Positions 35,188 to 43,307 of a stretch of DNA of 64,000 bases are shown here, piece by piece; position 1 is the stretch's first letter; every line of letters starts with the position of its first letter. The notes under the pieces are model-generated. The model was given only the letters and a program-made list of their open reading frames with translations, had not been told where the DNA came from and searched no databases. A program made the position numbers and the translations under genes. Source of the DNA: Blastomonas aquatica (GTDB taxonomy: Bacteria > Pseudomonadota > Alphaproteobacteria > Sphingomonadales > Sphingomonadaceae); contig NZ_BMGD01000002.1 of NCBI RefSeq assembly GCF_014639875.1, forward strand, positions 248,001 to 312,000, given 5' to 3'.

Positions 35188-36385
35188 CTTTGCCTATAAG
35201 GTGATTGATGCGGCCGGGCGCGAACGGCAGGGGCGCATCAGCGCGCCCTCCGATGCGCAGGCGCGCGCTGCGTTGATTCGCAAGGCATTCCACATCATCA
35301 CCGTGGCGCCTGCGCCGCCGCGCAAGGCGCTGATTTCACAGCGCACCGCACGGCTCAGCCCCAAGCAGTTGACGCTGTTCACCCGGCAGATGTCGTCACT
35401 GATGAGCGTCAGCCCGCTCGAAGAGGCGCTGCGCACGATCAGCCGCCAGACCGAAAAGGCCAACGCCCGCGATGTGCTGATCAACGTCCACGCAGGGGTG
35501 ATGGAGGGCCAGTCGCTCGCCGAATCGATGGCGCGCGAGCCGCGCAGCTTTCCGCCGCTGTTCCGCGCGATGATCAGTGCGGGCGAAAGCTCTGGCTCGC
35601 TGCCGGTGATCACCGAGCGGCTCGCCGCCCTGCTCGAGCAGCAGGCCGAGGTGCGCGGCAAGATCATCGGAGCGCTCGCCTATCCGATCATCCTGACCCT
35701 TGTGGCGTTCGGCGTGGTCGCGGGCCTGATGATCTCGGTGGTACCGCGCGTGGTCGAGCAGTTCGACAATGCCGCGACCCAGCTGCCGCTGATCACCCGG
35801 ATCGTCATCGGCATTTCGGATTTCCTGAGCAACTGGTGGTGGGCGCTGTTCATTCTGACCGTGATCGCCGGGATCGCCTTCTGGCGTGCGATGCAGGTGA
35901 AGGCGTTCAAATACCGCTTCGATGGCATGCTGCTCAAATTGCCACTGATCGGGCGGCTGATCCGCGACATGAACGCCGCCAAGCTCGCGCGGACGCTGGC
36001 GACGATGGTGCACAGCCGGCTGCCGCTGCTCGAAGGCATGAAGCTCACCACGCGTACGGTGCGCAATGCGGTGCTGCGCGAGGCGCTCGAAGAGGCGGTC
36101 GAATCGATCCGTTCGGGTGGGTCGCTATCGGGTGCGCTCAGAAACGCGGGCACGTTTCCACCACTTCTGGTATATCTCGTTGCCAGCGGCGAGAGCGCGG
36201 GCCAGCTCGATACGATGCTCGAGCGCGCCGCCGATTATCTGGAGCGCGAGTTCCAGAACTTCACTTCCACCGCGATGGCGCTGCTTGAGCCTGCGATCAT
36301 CGTGGTCATGGGCGGGGTGGTCGCCTTGATCATCTTGTCGATCCTGCTGCCGATCCTGCAGCTTCAGAACCTGACTGGCTTATGA
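35180..36385 (+). CDS. gspF: type II secretion platform protein GspF
   Basis: 401 aa from the ATG at 35180, which overlaps gspE by 8 bp; the frame opens earlier inside gspE but MADFAYKVIDAAGRERQGRI is the family start. Two GspF domains with three membrane segments: LTLFTRQMSSLMSVSPLEEALRTI, then IGALAYPIILTLVAFGVVAGLMISVVP, NWWWALFILTVIAGIAFW and C-terminal LEPAIIVVMGGVVALIILSILLPIL. Polytopic inner-membrane partner of GspE in pseudopilus assembly. Its stop overlaps the gspG start (ATGA). Confidence 0.94.
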   Translation: MADFAYKVIDAAGRERQGRISAPSDAQARAALIRKAFHIITVAPAPPRKALISQRTARLSPKQLTLFTRQMSSLMSVSPLEEALRTISRQTEKANARDVLINVHAGVMEGQSLAESMAREPRSFPPLFRAMISAGESSGSLPVITERLAALLEQQAEVRGKIIGALAYPIILTLVAFGVVAGLMISVVPRVVEQFDNAATQLPLITRIVIGISDFLSNWWWALFILTVIAGIAFWRAMQVKAFKYRFDGMLLKLPLIGRLIRDMNAAKLARTLATMVHSRLPLLEGMKLTTRTVRNAVLREALEEAVESIRSGGSLSGALRNAGTFPPLLVYLVASGESAGQLDTMLERAADYLEREFQNFTSTAMALLEPAIIVVMGGVVALIILSILLPILQLQNLTGL

Positions 36386-36924
36386 GGAACATCATGTTGA
36401 AATCTATGTGGAACCCACTGCTGTTTTCCGGCGAAAGCCGGAATCGAGGGGCGAGATTGCGCCTGGCTGCTCTGGGCTCCGGCTTTCGCCGGAGAACGGG
36501 CAAGGACAGCGAACGCGGCTTTACCCTTGTCGAACTGATGGTGGTGATCTTCATCATCGGCCTGCTGGCGACTGTGGTCGTCATCAACGTGCTGCCCAGC
36601 CAGGACCGCGCAATGACCGAGAAAGCGCGCAGCGACATCGCGACATTGAGCCAGGCGCTTGAAATGTACCGGCTCGACAACCTCGCTTACCCCGGATCTG
36701 CCGAGGGACTGAACGCACTCGTCACCGCACCGCCGACGCTGGCGCAGCCGGGACGCTATCGCAGCGGCGGCTATATCAAGACGCTGCCGCAGGATCCCTG
36801 GGGCCGACCGTACCAGTACACCAGCCCCGGCACGACCGGCGCGTTCGATCTGTATTCGCTGGGCGCAGACGGCGCACCGGGCGGCGAGAACGAGAATGCG
36901 GATATTACTGCCGATGGGCTTTGA
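36382..36924 (+). CDS. gspG: type II secretion major pseudopilin GspG with repeat-extended leader
   Basis: 180 aa. Cleavage site RG|FTLVELMVV with Gly46, so the prepilin leader is about 46 residues instead of the usual 6-10. Codons 14-40 are encoded by a palindromic repeat (36421-36499) also present at 57823. No alternative start (ATG, GTG or TTG) lies between repeat and cleavage site, so the repeat must be translated. The mature part is normal: FTLVELMVVIFIIGLLATVVV helix, EKARSDIATLSQALEMYRLDN and the C-terminal loop DPWGRPYQY...DLYSLGADGAPGGENENADI with Ca-binding-like Asp. GspG forms the pseudopilus shaft. Start overlaps gspF by 4 bp. Confidence 0.92.
   Translation: MRNIMLKSMWNPLLFSGESRNRGARLRLAALGSGFRRRTGKDSERGFTLVELMVVIFIIGLLATVVVINVLPSQDRAMTEKARSDIATLSQALEMYRLDNLAYPGSAEGLNALVTAPPTLAQPGRYRSGGYIKTLPQDPWGRPYQYTSPGTTGAFDLYSLGADGAPGGENENADITADGL
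36421..36499. repeat. palindromic repeat (type B) inserted in gspG
   Basis: Begins CTGTTTTCCGGCGAAAGCCGG and ends with GGCTCCGGCTTTCGCCGGAG followed by AACG; the arms CCGGCGAAAGCCGG and CCGGCTTTCGCCGG are themselves palindromic and pair with each other. The copy at 57823-57902 shares both ends and the central CTGGGCTC-like core but is intergenic. Confidence 0.85.
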
Positions 36925-36929
36925 CTCCC

Positions 36930-37092
36930 TAAATCCTCCCCTAGCTTGCTGGGGGAGGGGGACCGTTCGCGCAGCGAATGGTGGAGGGGCAGCAGGATCG
37001 TGCCAATGAAAACGATGTGCGCCTCGCTTCCCCTCCACCCCCGACCTTCGGTCGGCGGTCCCCCTCCCCGAGACAAGCTCGGGGAGGATTTG
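36930..37092. repeat. CCTCCCC-type composite repeat (type A) between gspG and gspH
   Basis: Left arm: CCTCCCCTAGCTTGCTGGGGGAGG, then GACCG...CGGTGGAGGGGCAGC-like segment. Right arm: CTTCCCCTCCACCCCC through CCCCCTCCCCGAGACAAGCTCGGGGAGGATT. The copy at 38815-38953 has the same order of elements. It covers the apparent 5' end of gspH and supplies much of its predicted leader. Confidence 0.8.
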
Positions 37093-37626
37093 GTTGCGGC
37101 ATGGGCCCCTGCCTGCGCAGGGGCGCTTCCGCGCAAGCGCGAAAGCGGCTTCACCCTGATCGAGCTGATGGTAACCCTGTTCATCATCGGCCTGGTCGCA
37201 GGCGCGGTGGTGCTGTCGCTCCCCGGAGACAGCGCAGCACTGTCCGAGGACGCCGACCGTTTTGCTGCCCGCGTCGCGGCGGCGCGGGATGAAGCCATCG
37301 TGAGTGCGCGGCCGATCGCGGTGTGGATCGCGCCTTCGGGCTATGGTTTCGATGCGCGGCAGGACCGGCAATGGGTGCCGCTCAATGCGCGCACGCTCGC
37401 CAACCGTGACTGGAAGCCGGGAACGGTTGCGACGATCGAGGGCGACGTTGCGCAGAATGCCGCGCCGCCGGGGACCGACCCCGCCTCTGCGCCGCCCTCG
37501 CGGGCCCGCTTCTGGTTCGATGCCACCGGCCTTCCCAACTCCCCGGTGGAGGTGGTGCTGTCACGCGGGGTGAACAGCGACCGGATCATCATCAGCGCGA
37601 CCGGCGAAGTCGGCCGACCGCAATAA
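37006..37626 (+). CDS. gspH: type II secretion minor pseudopilin GspH, start uncertain
   Basis: 206 aa from the ATG at 37006. The prepilin signature ESG|FTLIELMVTLFIIGLVAG is clear (cleavage near residue 48), followed by SLPGDSAALSEDADRFAARVAAARDEAIVSARPIAVWI and a beta-rich C-terminus ending SATGEVGRPQ, typical of GspH. The leader falls in a palindromic repeat (PSVGGPPPRDKLGED segment). A TTG at 37090 would give a 20-residue leader but its GGGGAGG is only 2 bp away. GspH helps prime the pseudopilus tip. Its stop abuts the convergent stop of the FMN enzyme; no gspI-M genes follow. Confidence 0.8.
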   Translation: MKTMCASLPLHPRPSVGGPPPRDKLGEDLVAAWAPACAGALPRKRESGFTLIELMVTLFIIGLVAGAVVLSLPGDSAALSEDADRFAARVAAARDEAIVSARPIAVWIAPSGYGFDARQDRQWVPLNARTLANRDWKPGTVATIEGDVAQNAAPPGTDPASAPPSRARFWFDATGLPNSPVEVVLSRGVNSDRIIISATGEVGRPQ

Positions 37627-38793
37627 TCACCGCCAGCGCAGGTTCTCGCGACCCAGCTGGTCAAGCCGGGTCACCCCCATCAGCTTCATGCCCCGCTCGA
37701 TCTCACTGCGCAGATTGCCCAATGTCCGCTCGACCCCGCGTTGGCCGCCGGCGGCAAGCGCATAGAGATACAGTCGCCCGCCCGAACACGCCTTCGCGCC
37801 GACGCTCAAGGCTTTCAGCACATGCGTGCCGCGGGTAATGCCGCCATCGCAGATCACCTCGATCCGGTCGCCGACCGCATCGACGATCTCGGCCAATTGA
37901 TCGAACGGCGCGCGGCTGCCATCGAGCTGGCGTCCGCCATGGTTGGAGACCATGATCGCGGTCGCGCCAATGGCCACGGCACGGCGGGCATCCTCGACGC
38001 TCATGATCCCCTTGAGGCAGAACGGGCCGCCCCATTGTTTGCGGATGTCTTCGGCCATCGCCCAGTCCATCGACTGGTCGAGCATGGTGTTGAAATAGTC
38101 CGCCACCGAGATTGCCGCGTTGGTTCCGGCGGCAATATGGCTTTCGAGGTTGGGCAGCGAGAACCGCTCGCGCCCCATATAATTGAGCGACCAGCCGGGA
38201 TGCGTCGCAAAGCTCATCGCTGAACCGGGGGTCAGCCGGGGCGGTGAGGTGAAGCCGGTGTGCAGGCAGCGTTCGCGCTTGCCCGAGACGATGGTATCGA
38301 CGGTGAGCGCCAGCGCATCGAACTTCGCTACCTTCGCCGCTTCGATCAATGCCGCGTTGAGGCCCTTGTCCTTGTGGACATAGAGCTGGAACATTTTGGG
38401 GCTGGAAATGCTGTCGCCGATCTCGGCGAGGCTGACCGTGGCGAGCGAGGATATGCCGAAGAAGGTGTTGAACTTCTGCGCAGCCGCACCGACCGCCTTT
38501 TCGCCGCGCCAGTGGAACAATCGCTGCAGCGCGGTCGGCGAGAGAAACAGCGGCATGTCGATCGTGCGGCCCATCAAGCTGGTCGACATGTCGATATCGG
38601 CCACGCCCGTCAGCACATTGGGGACGAGATCGCAGTCCTCATAGGCCGCCGTGTTGCGGCCTCGGGTCACCTCGTCATCGGCGGCGCCATCAATGTAATG
38701 AAACACCGGATAGGGCAGCTTCCTGCGCGCCAGTTCGCGAAAATCATCGACCGTATGGCAATCGGCCAGCCGCCGAACCGGAAAACGTCGCAT
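37627..38793 (-). CDS. FMN-dependent alpha-hydroxy-acid dehydrogenase (L-lactate dehydrogenase-like)
   Basis: 388 aa, the length of LldD-type enzymes. Oxidises 2-hydroxyacids such as L-lactate to 2-ketoacids with FMN. N-terminal DFRELARRKLPYPVFHYIDGAADDE, FLSPTALQRLFHWRGE, a central LTVDTIVSGKRERCLHTGF with conserved Lys/Arg, and the C-terminal active-site segment MVSNHGGRQLDG (catalytic His, substrate Arg) with EVICDGGITRGTHVLKALSVGAKACSGGR for FMN phosphate. It has no membrane helix. Exact acid is not fixed. Convergent with gspH and alone in its transcript. Confidence 0.92.
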   Translation of the reverse strand: MRRFPVRRLADCHTVDDFRELARRKLPYPVFHYIDGAADDEVTRGRNTAAYEDCDLVPNVLTGVADIDMSTSLMGRTIDMPLFLSPTALQRLFHWRGEKAVGAAAQKFNTFFGISSLATVSLAEIGDSISSPKMFQLYVHKDKGLNAALIEAAKVAKFDALALTVDTIVSGKRERCLHTGFTSPPRLTPGSAMSFATHPGWSLNYMGRERFSLPNLESHIAAGTNAAISVADYFNTMLDQSMDWAMAEDIRKQWGGPFCLKGIMSVEDARRAVAIGATAIMVSNHGGRQLDGSRAPFDQLAEIVDAVGDRIEVICDGGITRGTHVLKALSVGAKACSGGRLYLYALAAGGQRGVERTLGNLRSEIERGMKLMGVTRLDQLGRENLRWR

Positions 38794-38814
38794 TCGTATG
38801 TGCCCCCAACTGTC

Positions 38815-38953
38815 AGATCCTCCCCGGAACGGGGAGGGGGACCGCGAAGCGGTGGAGGGGCAGCCGGATTGCGTACCCCGTCGGACACATCACCCGGGCG
38901 CTTCCCCTCCGTCTCGCCTGCGGCGAGCCACCTCCCCTAAAGGGAGAGGATTT
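38815..38953. repeat. CCTCCCC-type composite repeat (type A), intergenic copy
   Basis: Same architecture as 36930-37092: TCCTCCCCGGAACGGGGAGGGGGACCG, then GGTGGAGGGGCAGC, an unlike centre, GCTTCCCCTCCGTC and CCACCTCCCCTAAAGGGAGAGGATTTT. Lies between the FMN enzyme start and the end of the next minus-strand gene. Confidence 0.8.
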
Positions 38954-38962
38954 TGAAGCAAG

Positions 38963-39490
38963 TTACTTCATGCTCGCAGCGATGGGCGCTGAAGGGTATT
39001 TGCAGCCGCGCTGGTGGCCAATCCCCTTGAGGAAGCTGCGGCGAACCACACCTGCATAGACCGCCGAATTGTACCGGCGTTCCTGTGCTGCTGCGCCGGA
39101 AATCTCGCGGATCACCTGGCGGAAGGGGATGATCGAGTTGACGATCAGCCCACCGACCTTGCCGGCGGTATCCTTGCGCTTGTCATCGCGGGTGGCTTCA
39201 TAGGGCGCATCGAGGTCTTCGCCGAGCACTGCATCCATGTCGCCGATCGCGCTGCGGATCTGGGCGCACGTCTTGAGCCCGGCCAGCGAGTAGGGCTTGT
39301 CCTGGATGGCGATCAGGTTTTCGGGGATGTCCTTCTTGTCGATGCCGACATCCTGCACCGGCTGACTGACGACGCCTTCGGCCACCCGTTCGGTCGATCG
39401 CGGGCCGTTTGCGCCAGGGTTCTGCGCACTGGCGGGCAGAGCGCCGGCAACAAATGCAAGGCTGACAAGAGTGATGACGGTGCGGCTCAT
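38963..39490 (-). CDS. secreted protein of unknown function
   Basis: 175 aa from the ATG at 39490 (GAGGGG about 7 bp upstream); the frame is open to 39640 but the downstream start gives a clean signal peptide ending LPASAQ. The mature part has KPYSLAGLKTCAQIRSAIGDMDAVLGEDLD, a Lys-rich ATRDDKRKDTAGKVG linker, and a hydrophobic GGLIVNSIIPFRQVIREISG segment near the middle that could contact membrane. Two Cys could form a disulfide (CAQIRSAI and RGCKYPS). I do not recognise the family. 80 bp upstream is the YpfJ-type gene, same strand. Confidence 0.65.
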   Translation of the reverse strand: MSRTVITLVSLAFVAGALPASAQNPGANGPRSTERVAEGVVSQPVQDVGIDKKDIPENLIAIQDKPYSLAGLKTCAQIRSAIGDMDAVLGEDLDAPYEATRDDKRKDTAGKVGGLIVNSIIPFRQVIREISGAAAQERRYNSAVYAGVVRRSFLKGIGHQRGCKYPSAPIAASMK

Positions 39491-39570
39491 GGATCTACCC
39501 CTCGTTTCGGCATCAACAGTGGACACCCTTGGCTTCGCAAACGCTTGGCAACGCAAAACGATGCGTGCCC

Positions 39571-40446
39571 TTATAATCTCGTCGCGCTGAATGTATCGCA
39601 CTGCGCAGGATCGCCGGTGTTCAACCCTTTTGCCAGCCATGCCATACGCTGCGCCGATGTACCATGGGTGAAGCTTTCAGGCACCGGACGGCGACCGGCG
39701 GCCTTCTGCAGCGTATCGTCGCCGATCGCGCTGGCGGCGGTCATTCCCTCCTCGATATCGCCCGGCTCGATCCGGCTCCGGTTGCGCGCCGCCCAGACCC
39801 CGGCATAGCAATCCGCCTCAAGCTCCATCCGTACCTGCAGCTCGTTGCCTTTCGCCTCGCTCGCGCGGCTTTGGGCGCGGCGGACATCGGCCGAGCGGCC
39901 ACTGATCGTCTGGATATGATGGCCGACCTCGTGCGCGATCACATAGGCCTGCGCGAAATCGCCCGACGCCCCGAACCGGGTGGCGAGTTCGTCGAAGAAG
40001 CTGGTGTCAAGATAGATGCCGTTGTCGGCGGGGCAATAAAAGGGCCCCATCGCGCTTTGCGCCGCGCCGCAGCCCGACTGGCCGTTGCGATCGTAAAAGG
40101 TCAGAGTTGCGGGCTGATAGGTCTGCCCCTGTGTCTTGAACAGCGCGCCCCAGGTGTCCTCGGTGCTCGCCAGAACCTGGCAGCTGAACTTGCTCTTTTC
40201 GTCGACCGCGCAACTTTGCGCTGCATTCTGGCCGCCAGCTTGCGTCTGTACCGGAGCACCGTCGGTCATCCCGCCGCCCTGGATCAATTCCATCGGGTTG
40301 ACCCCGAACACCAGAGCCGCGATCCCCAGGATGATGATCGTTCCAATCCCCATCTTGCCGCCGCCGATAGGGAAGCGCGGGCCACCCCCGCCGCCACCGC
40401 GCTGATCGGATATGTTGTCGCTGGTGCGATAATCGTCGAGCTTCAT
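39571..40446 (-). CDS. YpfJ-type neutral zinc metallopeptidase family protein
   Basis: 291 aa. Cytoplasmic N-terminus with Gly-rich stretch (SDQRGGGGGGPRFPIGGGK), one membrane segment (IGTIIILGIAALVFGVNPMEL) and a large exterior domain: CGAAQSAMGPFYCPADNGIYLD, AYVIAHEVGHHIQT (zinc HExxH) and LEADCYAGVWAAR, with the third ligand Glu. This is the DUF/zinc_peptidase (YpfJ, KPN_00809) family; the proteolytic activity has hardly been tested. AGGAG lies 11 bp before the start. Probably co-transcribed with the downstream unknown secreted gene. Confidence 0.87.
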   Translation of the reverse strand: MKLDDYRTSDNISDQRGGGGGGPRFPIGGGKMGIGTIIILGIAALVFGVNPMELIQGGGMTDGAPVQTQAGGQNAAQSCAVDEKSKFSCQVLASTEDTWGALFKTQGQTYQPATLTFYDRNGQSGCGAAQSAMGPFYCPADNGIYLDTSFFDELATRFGASGDFAQAYVIAHEVGHHIQTISGRSADVRRAQSRASEAKGNELQVRMELEADCYAGVWAARNRSRIEPGDIEEGMTAASAIGDDTLQKAAGRRPVPESFTHGTSAQRMAWLAKGLNTGDPAQCDTFSATRL

Positions 40447-40601
40447 GACCGGTGGGGCTCCTGTCCTGCGGTGGCTGGTTGTTTACGCCGCATCGCTTGA
40501 TTTGGTAGCACCGTTTTTTTACGCCATTTGCGTTATTGTGCGCTGCGGCATAGGGTTGGTGCCAAAGGGCGTGCACGCACGCGATCAGACAAGGATAGTT
40601 T

Positions 40602-41756
40602 ATGCCGGGCACTCAAGAGCCGCTGGATACCCATTCTGCTGCGGTCCCGCTGCCGGAAACCGTGGCTCTGGTGCTGCAGGGCGGGGGCGCACTGGGTTCT
40701 TATCAGGCAGGGGTTTTCAGCGAACTGGTGCGGCAGAACGTCCGGATCGACTGGGTTGCGGGGATCTCGATCGGCGCGATCAATTCGGCGATCATCGCGG
40801 GCAACGAGCCGCACCTTGCCTGCACAAAGCTGCGGGAGTTCTGGGAGCTTGTAACCTCGGGAACCGTGGACTTCTCCTTTGGAACCAGTGATTACTGGAG
40901 CGAGTTCAACCATTTCGCAGGTGCTGCCATGGCAGCGACCGTGGGTGTCCCGGGCTTCTATCGGCCTCACACGCTGCCGCCGTCCCTTGCCTGGCCAGGG
41001 ACGCCGGCTGCGGTCAGCATGTATGACACCACCCCGATGATCGAGACGCTCAACCGGTTCATCGACTGGGACCGGCTCAACAACGGTCCGGTGCGCTTTT
41101 CGGTGGGCGCGGTGAACGTCGAATCGGGTAACTTCTATTATTTCGATACCCGCGATCCTCACGGACGACAGGCTATCGACGCACGCCACATCATGGCATC
41201 GGGCGCGCTGCCGCCAGGGTTTGCGCCGATTGAGATCAACGGCAAGCACTACTGGGACGGCGGCTTAGTCAGCAACACGCCGCTTGCCTATGTGCTCGAC
41301 AACCAGGACAGCGACATGCTCGCCTTTCAGGTCGATCTGTTCCCGGCGCGCGGCGCCTTGCCCACCAAATACGCCGACGTGATGAGCCGCGAAAAGGACA
41401 TCCGCTATTCCAGCCGCACCCGGCAGGTCACTGATTATTACATGAAGCTGCGCAAGGAGCATGAGGCGCTGCGCAACGTGCTGGCAATGCTGCCCCCCGA
41501 AATGGCGTCTTCGCCCGATGTCGAGCGGGTCCGCGCGCTGGTCGAGGACAATGCGGTCAACATCGTTCATCTGATCTATAACGTGCAGAAATGGGAAAGC
41601 GGGATGCGCGACTTCGAGTTTTCGCGCTCGACCATGAACATGCACTGGGATCAGGGCATCGAGGCGGTGCAGGCGGTGTTGCGCAAGGGCGATCTGCTCG
41701 CGCAGAACATCATGAACGGCAAGACCGCGACCTTCGATCTGGCCCCGCACCGTTGA
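40602..41756 (+). CDS. patatin-like phospholipase
   Basis: 384 aa. Ser-Asp dyad lipid acyl hydrolase. Oxyanion loop QGGGALGSYQAG (about 26-37), nucleophile elbow GISIGAINSAIIAG, and catalytic Asp in the DGG motif of YWDGGLVSNTPL. The C-terminal portion, with REKDIRYSSRTRQVTDYY and KWESGMRDFEFSRSTMNMHWDQG, is characteristic of the DUF3734-containing patatin group. No signal peptide, so cytosolic or peripheral. AAGGA precedes the start. No related gene adjacent. Confidence 0.9.
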   Translation: MPGTQEPLDTHSAAVPLPETVALVLQGGGALGSYQAGVFSELVRQNVRIDWVAGISIGAINSAIIAGNEPHLACTKLREFWELVTSGTVDFSFGTSDYWSEFNHFAGAAMAATVGVPGFYRPHTLPPSLAWPGTPAAVSMYDTTPMIETLNRFIDWDRLNNGPVRFSVGAVNVESGNFYYFDTRDPHGRQAIDARHIMASGALPPGFAPIEINGKHYWDGGLVSNTPLAYVLDNQDSDMLAFQVDLFPARGALPTKYADVMSREKDIRYSSRTRQVTDYYMKLRKEHEALRNVLAMLPPEMASSPDVERVRALVEDNAVNIVHLIYNVQKWESGMRDFEFSRSTMNMHWDQGIEAVQAVLRKGDLLAQNIMNGKTATFDLAPHR

Positions 41757-41791
41757 GGCGATGCGCGGGTCTTCCGCAAACCTTTTATTTC

Positions 41792-41873
41792 GTCACCCCC
41801 GCGAACGCGGGGGTGACGCTTCTGTGCCCCTGTGGCGCGATAAAGCGGGATTCCCGCGTCCGCGGGAATGACG
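41792..41873. repeat. paired CGCGGG palindromic repeat (type C)
   Basis: Left unit GTCACCCCCGCGAACGCGGGGGTGAC (perfect 11-bp stem) and right unit ATTCCCGCGTCCGCGGGAAT followed by GAC, separated by about 30 bp. Positioned after the patatin gene where it may act as terminator. Different sequence from types A and B. Confidence 0.85.
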
Positions 41874-41952
41874 GGCCTGGGGTTGAAACCCGTTGGCCTT
41901 CAGCGTTCTAGCCGCTAGCCTCCCCGTCAAACATCTGTCTGGGGAGACACTC

Positions 41953-43287
41953 ATGAAGGTCGCACATCATCTGGCCCGTTCGCTTGCCGCATCCGCGCTG
42001 GCGCTTGGCCTGGTCGCAACGGCGCATGCGCAGGATACCATTCGCAGCGATATCGCCGCCGACATGCCCGGGCTGATGGAGATCTACCGCGATCTGCACG
42101 CCAACCCCGAACTCAGCTTCCAGGAGGTCAAGACCGCCGCCAAGCTTTCCGCCGAAGCACGCAGGCTGGGCTTCGAGGTGACCGAAGGCGTCGGCAAGAC
42201 CGGCGTGGTTGCGGTAATGAAGAACGGGCCTGGTCCGGTGGTGATGCTGCGCGCCGATATGGACGGGTTGCCGGTGGTCGAGCAGACGGGCCTTGCCTAT
42301 GCCAGCAAAGTGCGCGCGATGAGCCCAGCGGGGATCGAGACCGGGGTGATGCACGCCTGCGGGCACGACACCCATATGACCGGCTGGGTCGCTACCGCGC
42401 GGCAGCTGGTCAAGCGCAAGGCCGAATGGTCGGGTACCCTGGTGATGATCCTGCAGCCGGCTGAAGAAATCGGCTCGGGCGCGCTGGCGATGCTTGAGGA
42501 CGGGCTCTACACGCGGTTTCCCAAGCCGCAATATGTGCTGGGCTTCCATGACGCCGCGCAGGCGCCCGCCGGCTTCATCGGCTACACCCCGGGCTTTGCG
42601 CTCGCCAATGTCGACAGCGTCGATATCAAGGTGAAGGGGCTGGGCGGACATGGCGCCTATCCGCAATCGACCAAGGACCCGATCGTGCTCGGCGCGCGGA
42701 TCGTCACCACGCTGCAGACGCTGATCAGCCGCGAGCTTGATCCGCAGGATGCCGCTGTCGTTACCGTCGGCAGCTTCCAGGCGGGTGCCAAGCACAACAT
42801 CATCTCGGACGAGGCGACCTTGCTGCTGACGGTGCGCAGCTATTCGGACGAGACACGCGCCAAGATCCTCGAGGGGATCAAGCGCATCGCCAGGGGCGAG
42901 GCGATCGCCGCCGGGGTTCCCGACGACAAGATGCCCATGGTGACGATGAGCGACACCTTCACGCCTGCGGTCTTCAACAGCCCCGATTTCACGCAGGAGC
43001 AGGCCGCATATCTCAAGACGCGTTTTGGCGAGAAGCGCGTCGAGCAGGTTGCGCCATCGATGGGCGGCGAGGATTTCAGCCGCTTCTACCGCGCCGATCC
43101 GGACAATATCACCAGCCTGATCTTCTGGGTCGGCGGGGTCCCGGTCGAGGAATACACCAAGGCCAAGAAGGAGGGCATCGAGATGCCCTCGCTGCACAGC
43201 CCGTTCTGGGCGCCCGAGGCCGATACCGTGATTGCCACCGCCGCCGAGGCGATGACCGCTATGACGCTCAAGCTGATGGCAAAATAA
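41953..43287 (+). CDS. exported M20-family amidohydrolase
   Basis: 444 aa from the ATG at 41953 with GGGGAG upstream; the earlier frame start is not supported. Signal peptide of about 25 residues ending TAHAQ, so periplasmic. The M20D amidohydrolase (IAA-amino acid/hippurate hydrolase type) pattern: LHANPELSFQEVKTA, VMLRADMDGLPVVEQTG, MHACGHDTHMTGWVATA (metal-binding His/Asp), LVMILQPAEEIGSGALAML (catalytic Glu) and APSMGGEDFSRF near the C-terminus. It would release an acyl or amino-acid group from an N-acyl amino acid; precise substrate open. Confidence 0.9.
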   Translation: MKVAHHLARSLAASALALGLVATAHAQDTIRSDIAADMPGLMEIYRDLHANPELSFQEVKTAAKLSAEARRLGFEVTEGVGKTGVVAVMKNGPGPVVMLRADMDGLPVVEQTGLAYASKVRAMSPAGIETGVMHACGHDTHMTGWVATARQLVKRKAEWSGTLVMILQPAEEIGSGALAMLEDGLYTRFPKPQYVLGFHDAAQAPAGFIGYTPGFALANVDSVDIKVKGLGGHGAYPQSTKDPIVLGARIVTTLQTLISRELDPQDAAVVTVGSFQAGAKHNIISDEATLLLTVRSYSDETRAKILEGIKRIARGEAIAAGVPDDKMPMVTMSDTFTPAVFNSPDFTQEQAAYLKTRFGEKRVEQVAPSMGGEDFSRFYRADPDNITSLIFWVGGVPVEEYTKAKKEGIEMPSLHSPFWAPEADTVIATAAEAMTAMTLKLMAK

Positions 43288-43307
43288 CGCCGGTCAGGGC
43301 ACCTGGA

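Noticed and set aside
36382-37000. gspG or gspH frameshift or pseudogene because of odd N-termini
   Set aside because: Both frames are intact through the prepilin motif and C-terminal domains; the odd parts are repeat insertions without a stop.
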